Part shown: piece by piece, positions 5,570-11,716 of the stretch | How the letters are laid out: every line of letters begins with the position of its first letter | Numbering within the stretch: position 1 is the first letter of the stretch | Assembly (NCBI GenBank): GCA_007118045.1 | Contig: SKTG01000173.1 | Span: 1-11,716, forward strand | DNA length: 11,716 nucleotides | Origin: Nitriliruptoraceae bacterium | GTDB lineage: Bacteria > Actinomycetota > Nitriliruptoria > Nitriliruptorales > Nitriliruptoraceae | Direction of reading: 5' to 3' | Program-made: the position numbers and the translations under genes | Notes under the pieces: model-generated | Seen by the model: only the letters and a program-made list of their open reading frames with translations | Told to the model about the DNA's origin: nothing | The model's database searches: none

Positions 5570-6475
5570 TCAGAGCACCCGCCGACGCGTCGACAGCGCC
5601 CGTTCCAGGGTGCTCTGGAACTCCCCGAGGGGACCCTGATGGACGACGGCGGAGGGCAGACGGGTCGCATCGTCCGGGACGAAGCCCGATCCCCCGAGCA
5701 CCACGGCGGCGTGTCCCAGCTCCGGGGGGTCGGCGAGGAACGCTTCGGCGTGTGAGCGGTGCAGCGACCCGACGAGCACGATGTCGGGTCGCAGCTCCGC
5801 CGCGCCGCGTTCGATCGCCGAACTCGGGGTGCGGGCACCGAGGTAGTGCACTCGCCACCCGGCATCCGCGCCGACCGCGGAGCAGGCGAGGAGCCCGAGG
5901 TCGTGCTCCTCGCCCTCGGGCGCGGCAGCCAGGCACGAGCGCGCGTCCGGGGACCGCGGGGCTCGCAACAGACGTTGCAGTCGTGGTCGCAGCGTGTTGG
6001 TCGCGAAGTGCTCGCGGGCGATGACCCGGGGGTCTGACTGCCAGCCCTCACCGATCACCCGCAGCACGGGCAGGAGCACCTCGTCGAGGGCGCGCGGGAT
6101 CGTCAGACGGGCGAACACGTCGTCGACGACGTCGTCCGCGGAGGCACCGTCGAACGCGTCGATCGCCGCTCGGAGCCGTTCGATCAGGTCGGTTGCGGCC
6201 GGACCCACCCCGCTGACGGGTCGCAGCTGGGTGATCGGCGCGGGTACGCGGACCACCTCGCGCGCCGCCGCGGCGGCCGACCAGCCGTCGTTGAGCAGGC
6301 GCTGCATGCCGCGCACGCGATCGATGTCCCGCTCACGGTAGAGGCGGTGGCCACCCTCGGTGCGTTCCGGCTCGAGCAGGCCGTAGCGGCGCTCCCACGC
6401 GCGCAACGTGGCAACCGCCACGCCCGTGCGGCGTGACACCTCCCCGATGCGCAGCACCGCGTCCTGGTCGGCCAT
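5570..6475 (-). CDS. MerR-family regulator with B12-binding domain, CarH/LitR-like photoreceptor candidate
   Basis: This 301-residue protein has an N-terminal MerR winged helix (about 7-75: LRIGEVSRRTGVAVATLRAWERRYGLLEPERTEGGHRLY, then RVRGMQRLLNDGWS). A helical bundle follows (about 93-170) and then a Rossmann-like cobalamin domain (about 180-300). The bundle carries the Wx9EH signature (W145, E155, H156) that covers the adenosyl group in CarH. The Rossmann part has ExHxxG (E189-G194), in which H191 would be the lower cobalt ligand, then YLGARTP, VGSLH and LGG. In CarH, adenosylcobalamin holds a DNA-binding tetramer in the dark and light breaks it. The residue after the Trp is Gln146, where T. 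thermophilus CarH has the His that caps cobalt after light exposure. A purely cobalamin-sensing or redox role is therefore also possible. ATG 6475 is the start; AGGA lies about 10 bases upstream. It is divergent from the ProA-like gene. Confidence 0.9.
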   Translation of the reverse strand: MADQDAVLRIGEVSRRTGVAVATLRAWERRYGLLEPERTEGGHRLYRERDIDRVRGMQRLLNDGWSAAAAAREVVRVPAPITQLRPVSGVGPAATDLIERLRAAIDAFDGASADDVVDDVFARLTIPRALDEVLLPVLRVIGEGWQSDPRVIAREHFATNTLRPRLQRLLRAPRSPDARSCLAAAPEGEEHDLGLLACSAVGADAGWRVHYLGARTPSSAIERGAAELRPDIVLVGSLHRSHAEAFLADPPELGHAAVVLGGSGFVPDDATRLPSAVVHQGPLGEFQSTLERALSTRRRVL

Positions 6476-6521
6476 CTCCGTGCGTTCCTGTCCTGATCGG
6501 TGGTCGCGGGACCCGCGCCGA

Positions 6522-6527
6522 ACCCTA
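6522..6527 (-). promoter_or_regulatory. Candidate -10 (TAGGGT) of the MerR-B12 regulator gene
   Basis: TAGGGT read on the minus strand (ACCCTA on plus) stands 46 bases before the ATG at 6475. It is identical to the hexamer upstream of the FAD oxidoreductase gene. Between it and the start lies AGGACAGGA (minus 6494-6486), also shared with the oxidoreductase leader. MerR regulators often act at promoters near their own gene. Confidence 0.4.
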
Positions 6528-6603
6528 GGCCCGGTGTCACGGAGCCTCGTCGGCCGCGACGGCAGCCTCCGCGCGGCCGGACCGGGGCGACCCTGGACGG
6601 AGG

Positions 6604-6638
6604 CGACGGTCGGTTCGCGTCCACCCTGCCGACCGTCG
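6604..6638. promoter_or_regulatory. Perfect 10-bp inverted repeat, candidate operator between MerR and ProA-like genes
   Basis: CGACGGTCGG at 6604-6613 is repeated as its exact reverse complement CCGACCGTCG at 6629-6638, with a 15-base spacer. It lies inside the 232-base divergent spacer, about 70-104 bases before the ProA-like ATG and about 80 bases upstream of the MerR -10. A dimeric or tetrameric regulator, for example the adjacent MerR-B12 protein, could bind here, but the sequence alone does not prove it. I see no gene in 6476-6707. Confidence 0.35.
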
Positions 6639-6695
6639 TTCGCGGCCACGCTCCCGCCCGGACGGGGTCGGCTGGCCCTTCCCGGCGCGGCGGCG

Positions 6696-6701
6696 TAGCG
6701 T
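6696..6701 (+). promoter_or_regulatory. Candidate -10 (TAGCGT) of the ProA-like gene, implying a leaderless mRNA
   Basis: TAGCGT ends 6 bases before the ATG at 6708. Transcription normally starts 6-8 bases after the -10, so the first RNA base would be at or next to the A of ATG. No ribosome site precedes the start, which agrees with a leaderless transcript, a common arrangement in actinobacteria. Confidence 0.4.
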
Positions 6702-6707
6702 GCCGGC

Positions 6708-8213
6708 ATGGACACCCAGCCCCTGACACGACTCGACGCCGGCGCCACGGTGGTGGTCGGCGGTGACCGGCTGGTCACCGTCGACGAGGAGCTCGCGGCC
6801 GCCTTCCGACCCGGTGACGCCCTGCTGAGCGTGCCCTCCGAGGGCGCGTTGCTGCACGTGCCCGCATCCGATCGTGACGCCGCCCGCGAGGCGGTGGACG
6901 CGGCCGTCGCGGCGTTCCAGGACATGGGCAGCGCCGAGGACAAGCAGCTCGACGTCTTCTACGCGGCCTTCGCCGACCGGCTCCTCGACGACGACGCGTT
7001 CGAGCCGATCGCCGCCGCCAACGCCGAGGACGTCGCGGCGGCGACGGCCCGCGGCCGCTCGACCACCCGGCTCCGGCTGGACGCCGCCATGCGTGAGGGG
7101 ATGGCCGACGGTCTCCGCGGCTGGATCGGGCGACCCTCGGGGCGTGGTCAGGTCGTGCGCACCCATGAGCACGACGGCTGGCGGCTGGACGAGGTCCGGG
7201 ACCGGCTCGGGGTCGTGGCCTTCGTGTTCGAGGGCCGCCCCAACGTCTTCGCGGATGCCTGCGGGGTGCTCCGCGGCGGCAACACCGTGGTCTTCCGCAT
7301 CGGTTCGGATGCGCTCGGGACGGCCCGGGCGATCGTGGAACACGCCCTGCTCCCCGCGCTCGCGGAAGCCGGTCTGCCCGCGGGTGCCGCCACGTTGGTC
7401 GACGCCCCCTCCCGGGCCGCCGGTTGGGCCCTGTTCTCCGACCCACGGCTGGCGCTGGCCGTGGCCCGCGGGTCCGGACCCGGCGTGCGCCAGCTCAGCG
7501 AGGTCGCCCAGCAGGCCGGCAACGCCGTATCGGCGCACGGCACGGGTGGAGCCTGGCTGGTCGCGACCCAAGCCGCCGACGCGGACCGGCTCGCCGCCGT
7601 CGTGCACGCCTCGCTCGACCGCAAGGTGTGCAACACGCTCAACACGTGCCTGATCGTCCGTTCGCGCGCCGAGGAGCTCGTTCCCGTCGTCCTCGCAGCC
7701 CTGGACCGGGCCGCCGCCGAGCGTGGCACCGCCGCCAAGCTGCACGTGCTGGAGCGGGACGTGGACGCGGTCCCCGCGGAGCGCTTCACCACCACCGTGA
7801 CCCTGCACCGGGCCGAGGGTCCGGTCGAGGAGGCCCAGGCGCAGCCACTCGAGGAGTCGCAGCTCGCCATCGAGTGGGAGTGGGAGGAGTCCCCGGAGAT
7901 GACGCTCCTGCTCGTCGACGAGCTCGACGAGGGCGTCGAGCTGTTCAACCACTACTCGCCGCGCTTCGTGCTCTCGGTCGTCTCGGAGGATCCCACCGAA
8001 CATCAGCGCGCCTTCGACACCGCCGACGCCCCGTACCTCGCCGACGGTTTCACCCGCTGGGTCGACGGCCAGTACGCGCTCGACACCCCTGAGCTCGGCC
8101 TCTCCAACTGGGAGCTCGGGCGGTTGCTGGGTCGTAGCGGCATCCTCTCCGGGCGTTCGATCCACACCGTGCGCCTGCGAGCGACCCAGCACGATCCCGA
8201 TCTCCACCGGTGA
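6708..8213 (+). CDS. ProA-like (glutamate-5-semialdehyde dehydrogenase family) aldehyde dehydrogenase, divergent
   Basis: This 501-residue protein belongs to the ProA branch of the aldehyde dehydrogenase superfamily, NADPH-dependent reductases that act on gamma-glutamyl phosphate in proline synthesis. Family landmarks are RLGVVAFVFEGRPNVFADACGVLRGGNTVVFRIGSDA (166-202), AVARGSGPGVRQL (251-263, the PRGG region), and DRKVCNTLNTCLIV (304-317) with the presumed catalytic C308. It departs from true ProA in three ways. It is about 80 residues longer. It has an N-terminal extension of some 60 residues. The usual C-terminal STRFTDG…ARGPMG signature appears only as GFTRWVDGQYALDTPELGLSNWELGRLLGRSGILSGRSIHTVRL. 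No glutamate kinase gene (proB) is nearby, so the substrate is uncertain. The ATG follows a -10 element directly. A transporter gene lies 40 bases downstream, probably in the same operon. Confidence 0.85.
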   Translation: MDTQPLTRLDAGATVVVGGDRLVTVDEELAAAFRPGDALLSVPSEGALLHVPASDRDAAREAVDAAVAAFQDMGSAEDKQLDVFYAAFADRLLDDDAFEPIAAANAEDVAAATARGRSTTRLRLDAAMREGMADGLRGWIGRPSGRGQVVRTHEHDGWRLDEVRDRLGVVAFVFEGRPNVFADACGVLRGGNTVVFRIGSDALGTARAIVEHALLPALAEAGLPAGAATLVDAPSRAAGWALFSDPRLALAVARGSGPGVRQLSEVAQQAGNAVSAHGTGGAWLVATQAADADRLAAVVHASLDRKVCNTLNTCLIVRSRAEELVPVVLAALDRAAAERGTAAKLHVLERDVDAVPAERFTTTVTLHRAEGPVEEAQAQPLEESQLAIEWEWEESPEMTLLLVDELDEGVELFNHYSPRFVLSVVSEDPTEHQRAFDTADAPYLADGFTRWVDGQYALDTPELGLSNWELGRLLGRSGILSGRSIHTVRLRATQHDPDLHR

Positions 8214-8233
8214 GGCGCGGCGCCACCCGCGCC
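8214..8233 (+). terminator. Hairpin directly after the ProA-like stop codon
   Basis: GGCGCGG at 8214-8220 pairs with CCGCGCC at 8227-8233 (6-base loop), starting on the base after the TGA. No T-tract follows. In a 40-base intergenic gap it may be a leaky terminator or an mRNA-stabilising stem that lowers expression of the transporter relative to the enzyme. Confidence 0.35.
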
Positions 8234-8253
8234 GGCCCCGCCCACCTGCGGGC

Positions 8254-9525
8254 GTGAGCCGGTCGCCGGCCGGGGCCACCGCCCCGACGTTGCTGCTCGG
8301 GGCGACCCTGGTCCTGACGGCGCTGAACCTGCGGGCAGCGGTCACCAGCGTCGGCCCCGTGTTGCGCGAGCTCCAGCTCGACCTCGGGATGAGCGCCACG
8401 CTGGCCGGGGTCCTCACCACGCTGCCGGCGTTGTGCTTCGGAGCGTTCGGGCTGCTCGCGTCACGGCTCGGCCGCAGGATCGGGACCGAGACCGCCCTGA
8501 TCGTCGCGTTGCTCGCGATCGGTGCCGGGCTCGCGATCCGTGCGCTCGCGCCGTCGCCGGCCTGGCTGCTGCTCGTCAGCCTGTTCGCCTTGGCGGGCAT
8601 CGGGATCGGGAACGTGCTCGTCCCCGTGGTGATCAAGGCGTGGTTCCCCCACGACGTCGGGCGCGCGACCGGCTGGTACTCGATGGCGATCTCGGTGGGG
8701 ACGGCCCTGCCGGCGGCCCTGACCGTTCCCGCTGCGCAGCTCGTCGGGAGCTGGCGGGGTGGGCTCGGTGTCTGGGCACTGCCGGCCCTGCTCGCGCTCG
8801 TGCCCTGGTGGTACCTGACACGTTCGCGGAGGGTGGCCAGGGCACCGGAGCCCGGCGCCCCCTCCGCCCCACCCGGAGCCTCGCCGAGCCCGGCCGGCGA
8901 CGACGGGGCGGTGGCCACCACGACGTGGGGGCCACGGCCTCCCACCGAACCACGCCCCGTCCACCGTCAGCTCAAGGCGTGGGCCCTGGCGGGGTTCTTC
9001 GGCCTCCAGAGCCTGGAGGCCTACACCGCCATGGGCTGGCTGCCGACGATCCTGCAGGACGCCGGGGTCGCGCCGGCCCGCGCGGGCACGCTGCTCGGTG
9101 TGACGATGGTGATCGGGGCGCCGATCTCCCTGCTCCTGCCCGTGCTGGCGGCGCGCAGCAACGACCAACGGCCGTGGGTGTACGGCCTGATCGTGGTGTC
9201 CGCGACGGCCTACGTCGGTCTGATGATCGCCCCGGCCACGGTGCCGCTGCTGTGGGCGGTGCTGCTCGGGATCGGGCTGGGGGCCTTCCCCCTGGCGCTC
9301 GTGCTCATCGGCCTCCGGGCGGTCACGCCGGGCGGCACCGCCGCTCTCTCCTCGCTCACCCAGGGAGCCGGGTACCTGCTGGCCGCCGCCGGTCCGGTCA
9401 CCATCGGCGCCCTGCACGATCGGACCGGCGGTTGGACGGCCCCGCTGATCGCGCTGCTGGTGCTGCTCGTCCCCAAGCTGTTGGTCGGCCTCCTCGCCGC
9501 ACGTCCCGGCGTGGTCGACGCCTGA
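8254..9525 (+). CDS. MFS transporter of the CynX/NimT family
   Basis: This 423-residue inner-membrane protein is a major facilitator with about twelve helices in two halves. The halves are joined by a hydrophilic Pro/Ala-rich loop (about 188-240). Signature sequence of the CynX/NimT group is at the N-terminus: LTALNLRAAVTSVGPVLRELQLDLGMSATLAGVLTTLPALCFGAFGLLASRLGRRIGTE (21-79), including the loop RLGRRIGTE between helices 2 and 3. Named members are linked to cyanate (CynX) and 2-nitroimidazole (NimT), but the substrates of most members are unknown. The GTG start at 8254 has only a weak GCGGG upstream. It follows the ProA-like enzyme gene by 40 bases, so the two may be co-transcribed, and the enzyme and transporter may handle a related compound. 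It converges on the response-regulator gene. Confidence 0.88.
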   Translation: MSRSPAGATAPTLLLGATLVLTALNLRAAVTSVGPVLRELQLDLGMSATLAGVLTTLPALCFGAFGLLASRLGRRIGTETALIVALLAIGAGLAIRALAPSPAWLLLVSLFALAGIGIGNVLVPVVIKAWFPHDVGRATGWYSMAISVGTALPAALTVPAAQLVGSWRGGLGVWALPALLALVPWWYLTRSRRVARAPEPGAPSAPPGASPSPAGDDGAVATTTWGPRPPTEPRPVHRQLKAWALAGFFGLQSLEAYTAMGWLPTILQDAGVAPARAGTLLGVTMVIGAPISLLLPVLAARSNDQRPWVYGLIVVSATAYVGLMIAPATVPLLWAVLLGIGLGAFPLALVLIGLRAVTPGGTAALSSLTQGAGYLLAAAGPVTIGALHDRTGGWTAPLIALLVLLVPKLLVGLLAARPGVVDA

Positions 9526-9581
9526 ACGGCCCGCGCCACCGCTCCCGACCGGTCCCGCGATCCGGACGGGTTGGCGGCCGT
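9526..9581. terminator. Imperfect dyad between convergent MFS and response-regulator genes
   Basis: ACGGCC at 9526-9531, directly after the stop, pairs with GGCCGT at 9576-9581, and GCCA 9535-9538 with TGGC 9572-9575 extends the stem after a bulge. There is no T-tract. The gap is 57 bases between two stop codons, so a shared terminator is plausible but weakly supported. Confidence 0.25.
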
Positions 9582-9582
9582 G

Positions 9583-10239
9583 TCAGAGCAGGTCGCGTCC
9601 GGCCGCCCAGGCCGTCAGCTCGTGCCGGTTGCTCAGCTGCAGCTTGCGGAGCACCGCGGACACGTGGCTCTCGACCGTCTTGACGGAGATGTGCAGCCGA
9701 CCCGCCACCTCGCGGTAGGTGTAGCCACGGGCGATGTGGCGCAGCACCTCCTTCTCGCGGGTGGTGAGCTGGTCGAGCTCCGGGTCGTCGCTGCCCACGC
9801 CCGGCGGGATCTCACCCGCGAACGCGTCGAGGACGAAACCCGCCAACCGTGGGCTGAAGACAGCGTCGTCCTGATGCACGCGCCCGATGGCGGCCACCAG
9901 CTCCTCCGGGCCGATCGTCTTGGTCACGTAGCCCCGCGCGCCGGCCCGGATGAGCTGGATGACGTCCTCGGCCGCGTCGGAGACCGACAGCGCGAGGAAC
10001 CGCACGTCCGGGTGGCTCTCGTGCACGGCCTGGAGGACGGTGCGGCCACCGCCACCCGGCATGTGCACGTCGAGCAGCACCACGTCCGGCTTGATCGCCC
10101 GGATGCGCTGGATCGCGGTGTCGACGTCGTTGGCCTCACCGACGATGGTCACGTGCTGGCCCAGCTCGGCGCGAACGCCCGAGAGGAACAGGCGGTGGTC
10201 GTCGACGAGGAACACCTGGATCGCGCGGGAGGTGGTCAC
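9583..10239 (-). CDS. NarL/FixJ-family two-component response regulator
   Basis: This 218-residue protein has an N-terminal receiver domain (about 7-125) with the acidic pair D13-D14, the phospho-acceptor D57 in VVLLDVHMPG, the switch serine S85 (ALSVSD) and K107 (YVTK). After a short linker comes a LuxR-type helix-turn-helix (about 157-213: LTTREKEVLRHIARGYTYREVAGRLHISVKTVESHVSAVLRKLQL). Phosphorylation by the partner kinase would promote dimerisation and DNA binding. All key residues are present and the length is normal. The GTG start at 10237-10239 overlaps the kinase stop (GTGA, 4 bases), so the pair is translationally coupled and the kinase directly upstream is the likely partner. Targets cannot be read here, although such pairs often regulate envelope-stress functions. 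Confidence 0.95.
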   Translation of the reverse strand: MTTSRAIQVFLVDDHRLFLSGVRAELGQHVTIVGEANDVDTAIQRIRAIKPDVVLLDVHMPGGGGRTVLQAVHESHPDVRFLALSVSDAAEDVIQLIRAGARGYVTKTIGPEELVAAIGRVHQDDAVFSPRLAGFVLDAFAGEIPPGVGSDDPELDQLTTREKEVLRHIARGYTYREVAGRLHISVKTVESHVSAVLRKLQLSNRHELTAWAAGRDLL

Positions 10240-11579
10240 GGTCGCTCCAGGGGTCGGAGGGGGAGACGGAGCTCGACCTCGGTGCCGCCACCCGTGGTCG
10301 AGTGCACCACCGCGCTGCCACCGTGCCGCTCGAGACGGTCGACGATCGAACCGGCGATCCCCTGGCGGTCCGGGGGCACCGTCGCCGGATCGAAGCCCAC
10401 CCCGCGGTCGCGGACGTAGGCGACCACCTCGTCATGGTCGACCTCGACGTAGCCGTCGATGCGGTCGACCCCGGCGTGCTTGGCGGCGTTGACGCAGGCC
10501 TCACGCATCGCGGCGATCAGCGCACGCAGGTGCTCGTCCAGGGGCAGGTCGCCCACGACCACCAGCTCCACCGTCAAGCCGTGGACGGCCTCGACCTCGT
10601 CCCCGACCTCGGTCACGGCCTGCTCGAGGCTCGTGGCCGGACCCGCGTCGACCCCGCTGGCGTAGAGCCAGCTGCGCAGCTCGCGTTCCTGGCGGCGAGC
10701 CAGCGCCACCATGCGGCGCGGCTGGTCGCTGGAACGCTGGATCAGGGCGAGGGTCTGGAGCACGGAATCGTGCAGGTGAGCCGCCACCTCGGCGCGCTCC
10801 TCCTGGCGGATGCGGGCCCGGCGCTCCGTGCCGAGCTGGTCGAGGACCCGCCACAGCCACGGGCCGAACAGCAGCGCGACGCCGGCGATCGCCGCGACGA
10901 CGGCGACGAGGAGATCCTGTGCCGCGGCGAAGGCCTCGTTGGCCGCCACGAACCCGGCGACCGCGCCGGCGACGAGCAGGGTCCCCACCACGATGCGGAT
11001 CGGGGAGACCGGCACGCTGGTCGCGGACGCGAACACCCCCGGTGCCGAGGTGTCCTCGACGTGGCCGCGCGGCGTGGCCGCGCGTTGCCAGCTCGCTCGC
11101 TGTTGCTCGTCGCTGCGCCACCACAGCACGGCGGAGCCGGCCGCCGCGAGGATCAGGGGGAACACCAACGCGTCACCGAACCACAGGCCCACGGCACGGA
11201 ACAGCAGCAGCACCCCCAGGGTGATGAGGGCGAGCGCGACCCCCTGCTGCGTGGTCGCCGGACGTCGCCGGCGCGGCGCGCCGCTCGGGGCCGCGGGCAC
11301 GAGCGCCCAGGCCAGCGCGTAGAGCAGGACCCCGGCACCACCCGCGAACGCGAGCACGGCGAAGCCGATGCGGATCAGGACCGGATCGACCCCCAGGCGC
11401 GCCCCGAGCCCGGCCGCCACGCCCGCCACGACCCGTCCCTCCTCGCGGCGTTCGAAACCGAGGAGGCGGCGTCGCCACCGGCTCCTCGCGGGCACGACCT
11501 CGCGGCCCGCCGCCGGGGGCGGTGGGGGGAGGGTCCCGGTCGGAGCCGGGGTCGGGGGTGAGGATGGGGGTGTGGCCAC
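10236..11579 (-). CDS. PspC-domain sensor histidine kinase (HisKA_3 type)
   Basis: With the GTG at 11579 the protein has 447 residues. A Pro-rich tail leads to a PspC domain (about 47-95: EGRVVAGVAAGLGARLGVDPVLIRIGFAVLAFAGGAGVLLYALAWALVP), followed by about four more membrane helices (near 112-132, 138-153, 196-215, 222-241). A dimerisation helix carries the phospho-acceptor His in AAHLHDSVLQTL (H270, by the LHD pattern). The ATPase domain has an N-box REACVNAAKHAG (359-370), DRGVGFDP (391-398) and GGGTEVELRLPL near the end. It senses an envelope signal and phosphorylates the downstream regulator. PspC in phage-shock systems contacts the membrane. The start is uncertain: ATG 11615 and GTG 11708 are in frame. 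I chose 11579 because 4 of the 11 codons just before it end in A or T, which is unusual for genes here; no site has a clear ribosome-binding sequence. Confidence 0.88.
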   Translation of the reverse strand: MATPPSSPPTPAPTGTLPPPPPAAGREVVPARSRWRRRLLGFERREEGRVVAGVAAGLGARLGVDPVLIRIGFAVLAFAGGAGVLLYALAWALVPAAPSGAPRRRRPATTQQGVALALITLGVLLLFRAVGLWFGDALVFPLILAAAGSAVLWWRSDEQQRASWQRAATPRGHVEDTSAPGVFASATSVPVSPIRIVVGTLLVAGAVAGFVAANEAFAAAQDLLVAVVAAIAGVALLFGPWLWRVLDQLGTERRARIRQEERAEVAAHLHDSVLQTLALIQRSSDQPRRMVALARRQERELRSWLYASGVDAGPATSLEQAVTEVGDEVEAVHGLTVELVVVGDLPLDEHLRALIAAMREACVNAAKHAGVDRIDGYVEVDHDEVVAYVRDRGVGFDPATVPPDRQGIAGSIVDRLERHGGSAVVHSTTGGGTEVELRLPLRPLERP

Positions 11580-11716
11580 GGCACGATGGTCGCACAGCCG
11601 AGGTGGCGGGCGCATCGGGGTGCCCCCGGAGCCACCCCCGAGCCTGGGGGCCGGACCAGGGTGGTCCCTGATGGGCCACCGCGTCCCGGTGGGGCACCGT
11701 GTCGTCACCGACCCGA
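11580..11716. other. Upstream region of the kinase operon with short dyads
   Basis: I see no gene in this stretch. It contains two perfect 6-bp dyads: GGACCA/TGGTCC (11653-11658 with 11662-11667, 3-base loop) and CCACCG/CGGTGG (11676-11681 with 11687-11692, 5-base loop). They could be regulator sites or part of a promoter for the kinase operon, but no clear -10 element is visible. If the kinase starts at 11615 or 11708, part of this stretch is coding. Confidence 0.3.

Noticed and set aside
6708..8213. A proline biosynthesis operon (proBA)
   Set aside because: No glutamate kinase or Obg-type neighbour is present. The gene downstream is a transporter, and the enzyme lacks the normal ProA C-terminus.
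6537..8945. A minus-strand frame open for 802 codons opposite the ProA-like and MFS genes
   Set aside because: Very high GC removes stop codons on the antisense strand. The translation is Gly/Arg/Val-rich without family motifs, while the plus-strand genes show clear homology.
10302..11561. A plus-strand frame open for about 420 codons opposite the kinase gene
   Set aside because: The product is a His/Arg/Asp/Gln-rich shadow with no recognisable domain. The minus strand encodes a complete histidine kinase.
1..11716. A mobile element, defence island, CRISPR array or biosynthetic cluster
   Set aside because: I found no transposase, integrase, terminal repeats, array of spaced repeats, toxin-antitoxin pair or synthase gene. 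Base composition looks even across the window.

Overview
The window is very GC-rich chromosomal DNA. G or C dominates third codon positions, GTG starts are common, and coding density is high. Together with the gene content (an RskA-like domain, a LuxR fragment, a PspC-fused sensor kinase, a CynX/NimT transporter) this suggests an actinobacterium. The protein sequences are rich in Asp and Glu, which would fit a deep-branching or salt-adapted lineage such as Nitriliruptoria or Acidimicrobiia, but that placement is a guess. I see no mobile element, CRISPR array, tRNA, rRNA or phage gene. The region looks like ordinary chromosome with several short transcription units.

Layout. Bases 1-291 hold the C-terminal end of a LuxR-type regulator cut by the window edge. 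It converges on an AzgA-family purine permease (352-1704, minus). Divergent from the permease is a single-pass membrane protein with an acidic Ala/Thr-rich linker and an RskA-like outer domain (1954-2826). A CrtI/PYROXD2-like FAD oxidoreductase follows (2887-4326). It converges on a small PPOX-type flavin or F420 protein (4388-4822, minus). Divergent from that are a two-helix membrane protein (4947-5207) and a dodecin-family protein (5346-5549). The dodecin converges, with only 20 bases between stops, on a MerR regulator with a B12-binding domain of the CarH/LitR type (5570-6475, minus). Across a 232-base divergent spacer lies a probable two-gene operon: a divergent ProA-like aldehyde dehydrogenase (6708-8213) and a CynX/NimT-type MFS transporter (8254-9525). 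The right end is a two-component operon on the minus strand: a PspC-domain histidine kinase followed, with a 4-base overlap, by a NarL-family response regulator.

How the parts may fit. The strongest theme is light and flavin biology. The MerR protein carries the Wx9EH and ExHxxG signatures of B12-dependent photoreceptors. It sits next to a dodecin, a class known for flavin buffering, and a few genes from a CrtI-type FAD oxidoreductase. The MerR and oxidoreductase genes share the 9-mer AGGACAGGA just before their start codons, though this may only be ribosome-binding sequence. A perfect 10-bp inverted repeat lies between the MerR gene and the divergent ProA-like gene and is a candidate operator. 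A TAGNNT element, probably the promoter -10, recurs upstream of six genes here; at the ProA-like gene it sits 6 bases before the ATG, which implies a leaderless transcript. No completely new system is evident. The most unusual items are the dodecin without its usual flavin-stacking Trp, the long ProA-like enzyme without a canonical ProA C-terminus, and the structured leader of the purine permease.
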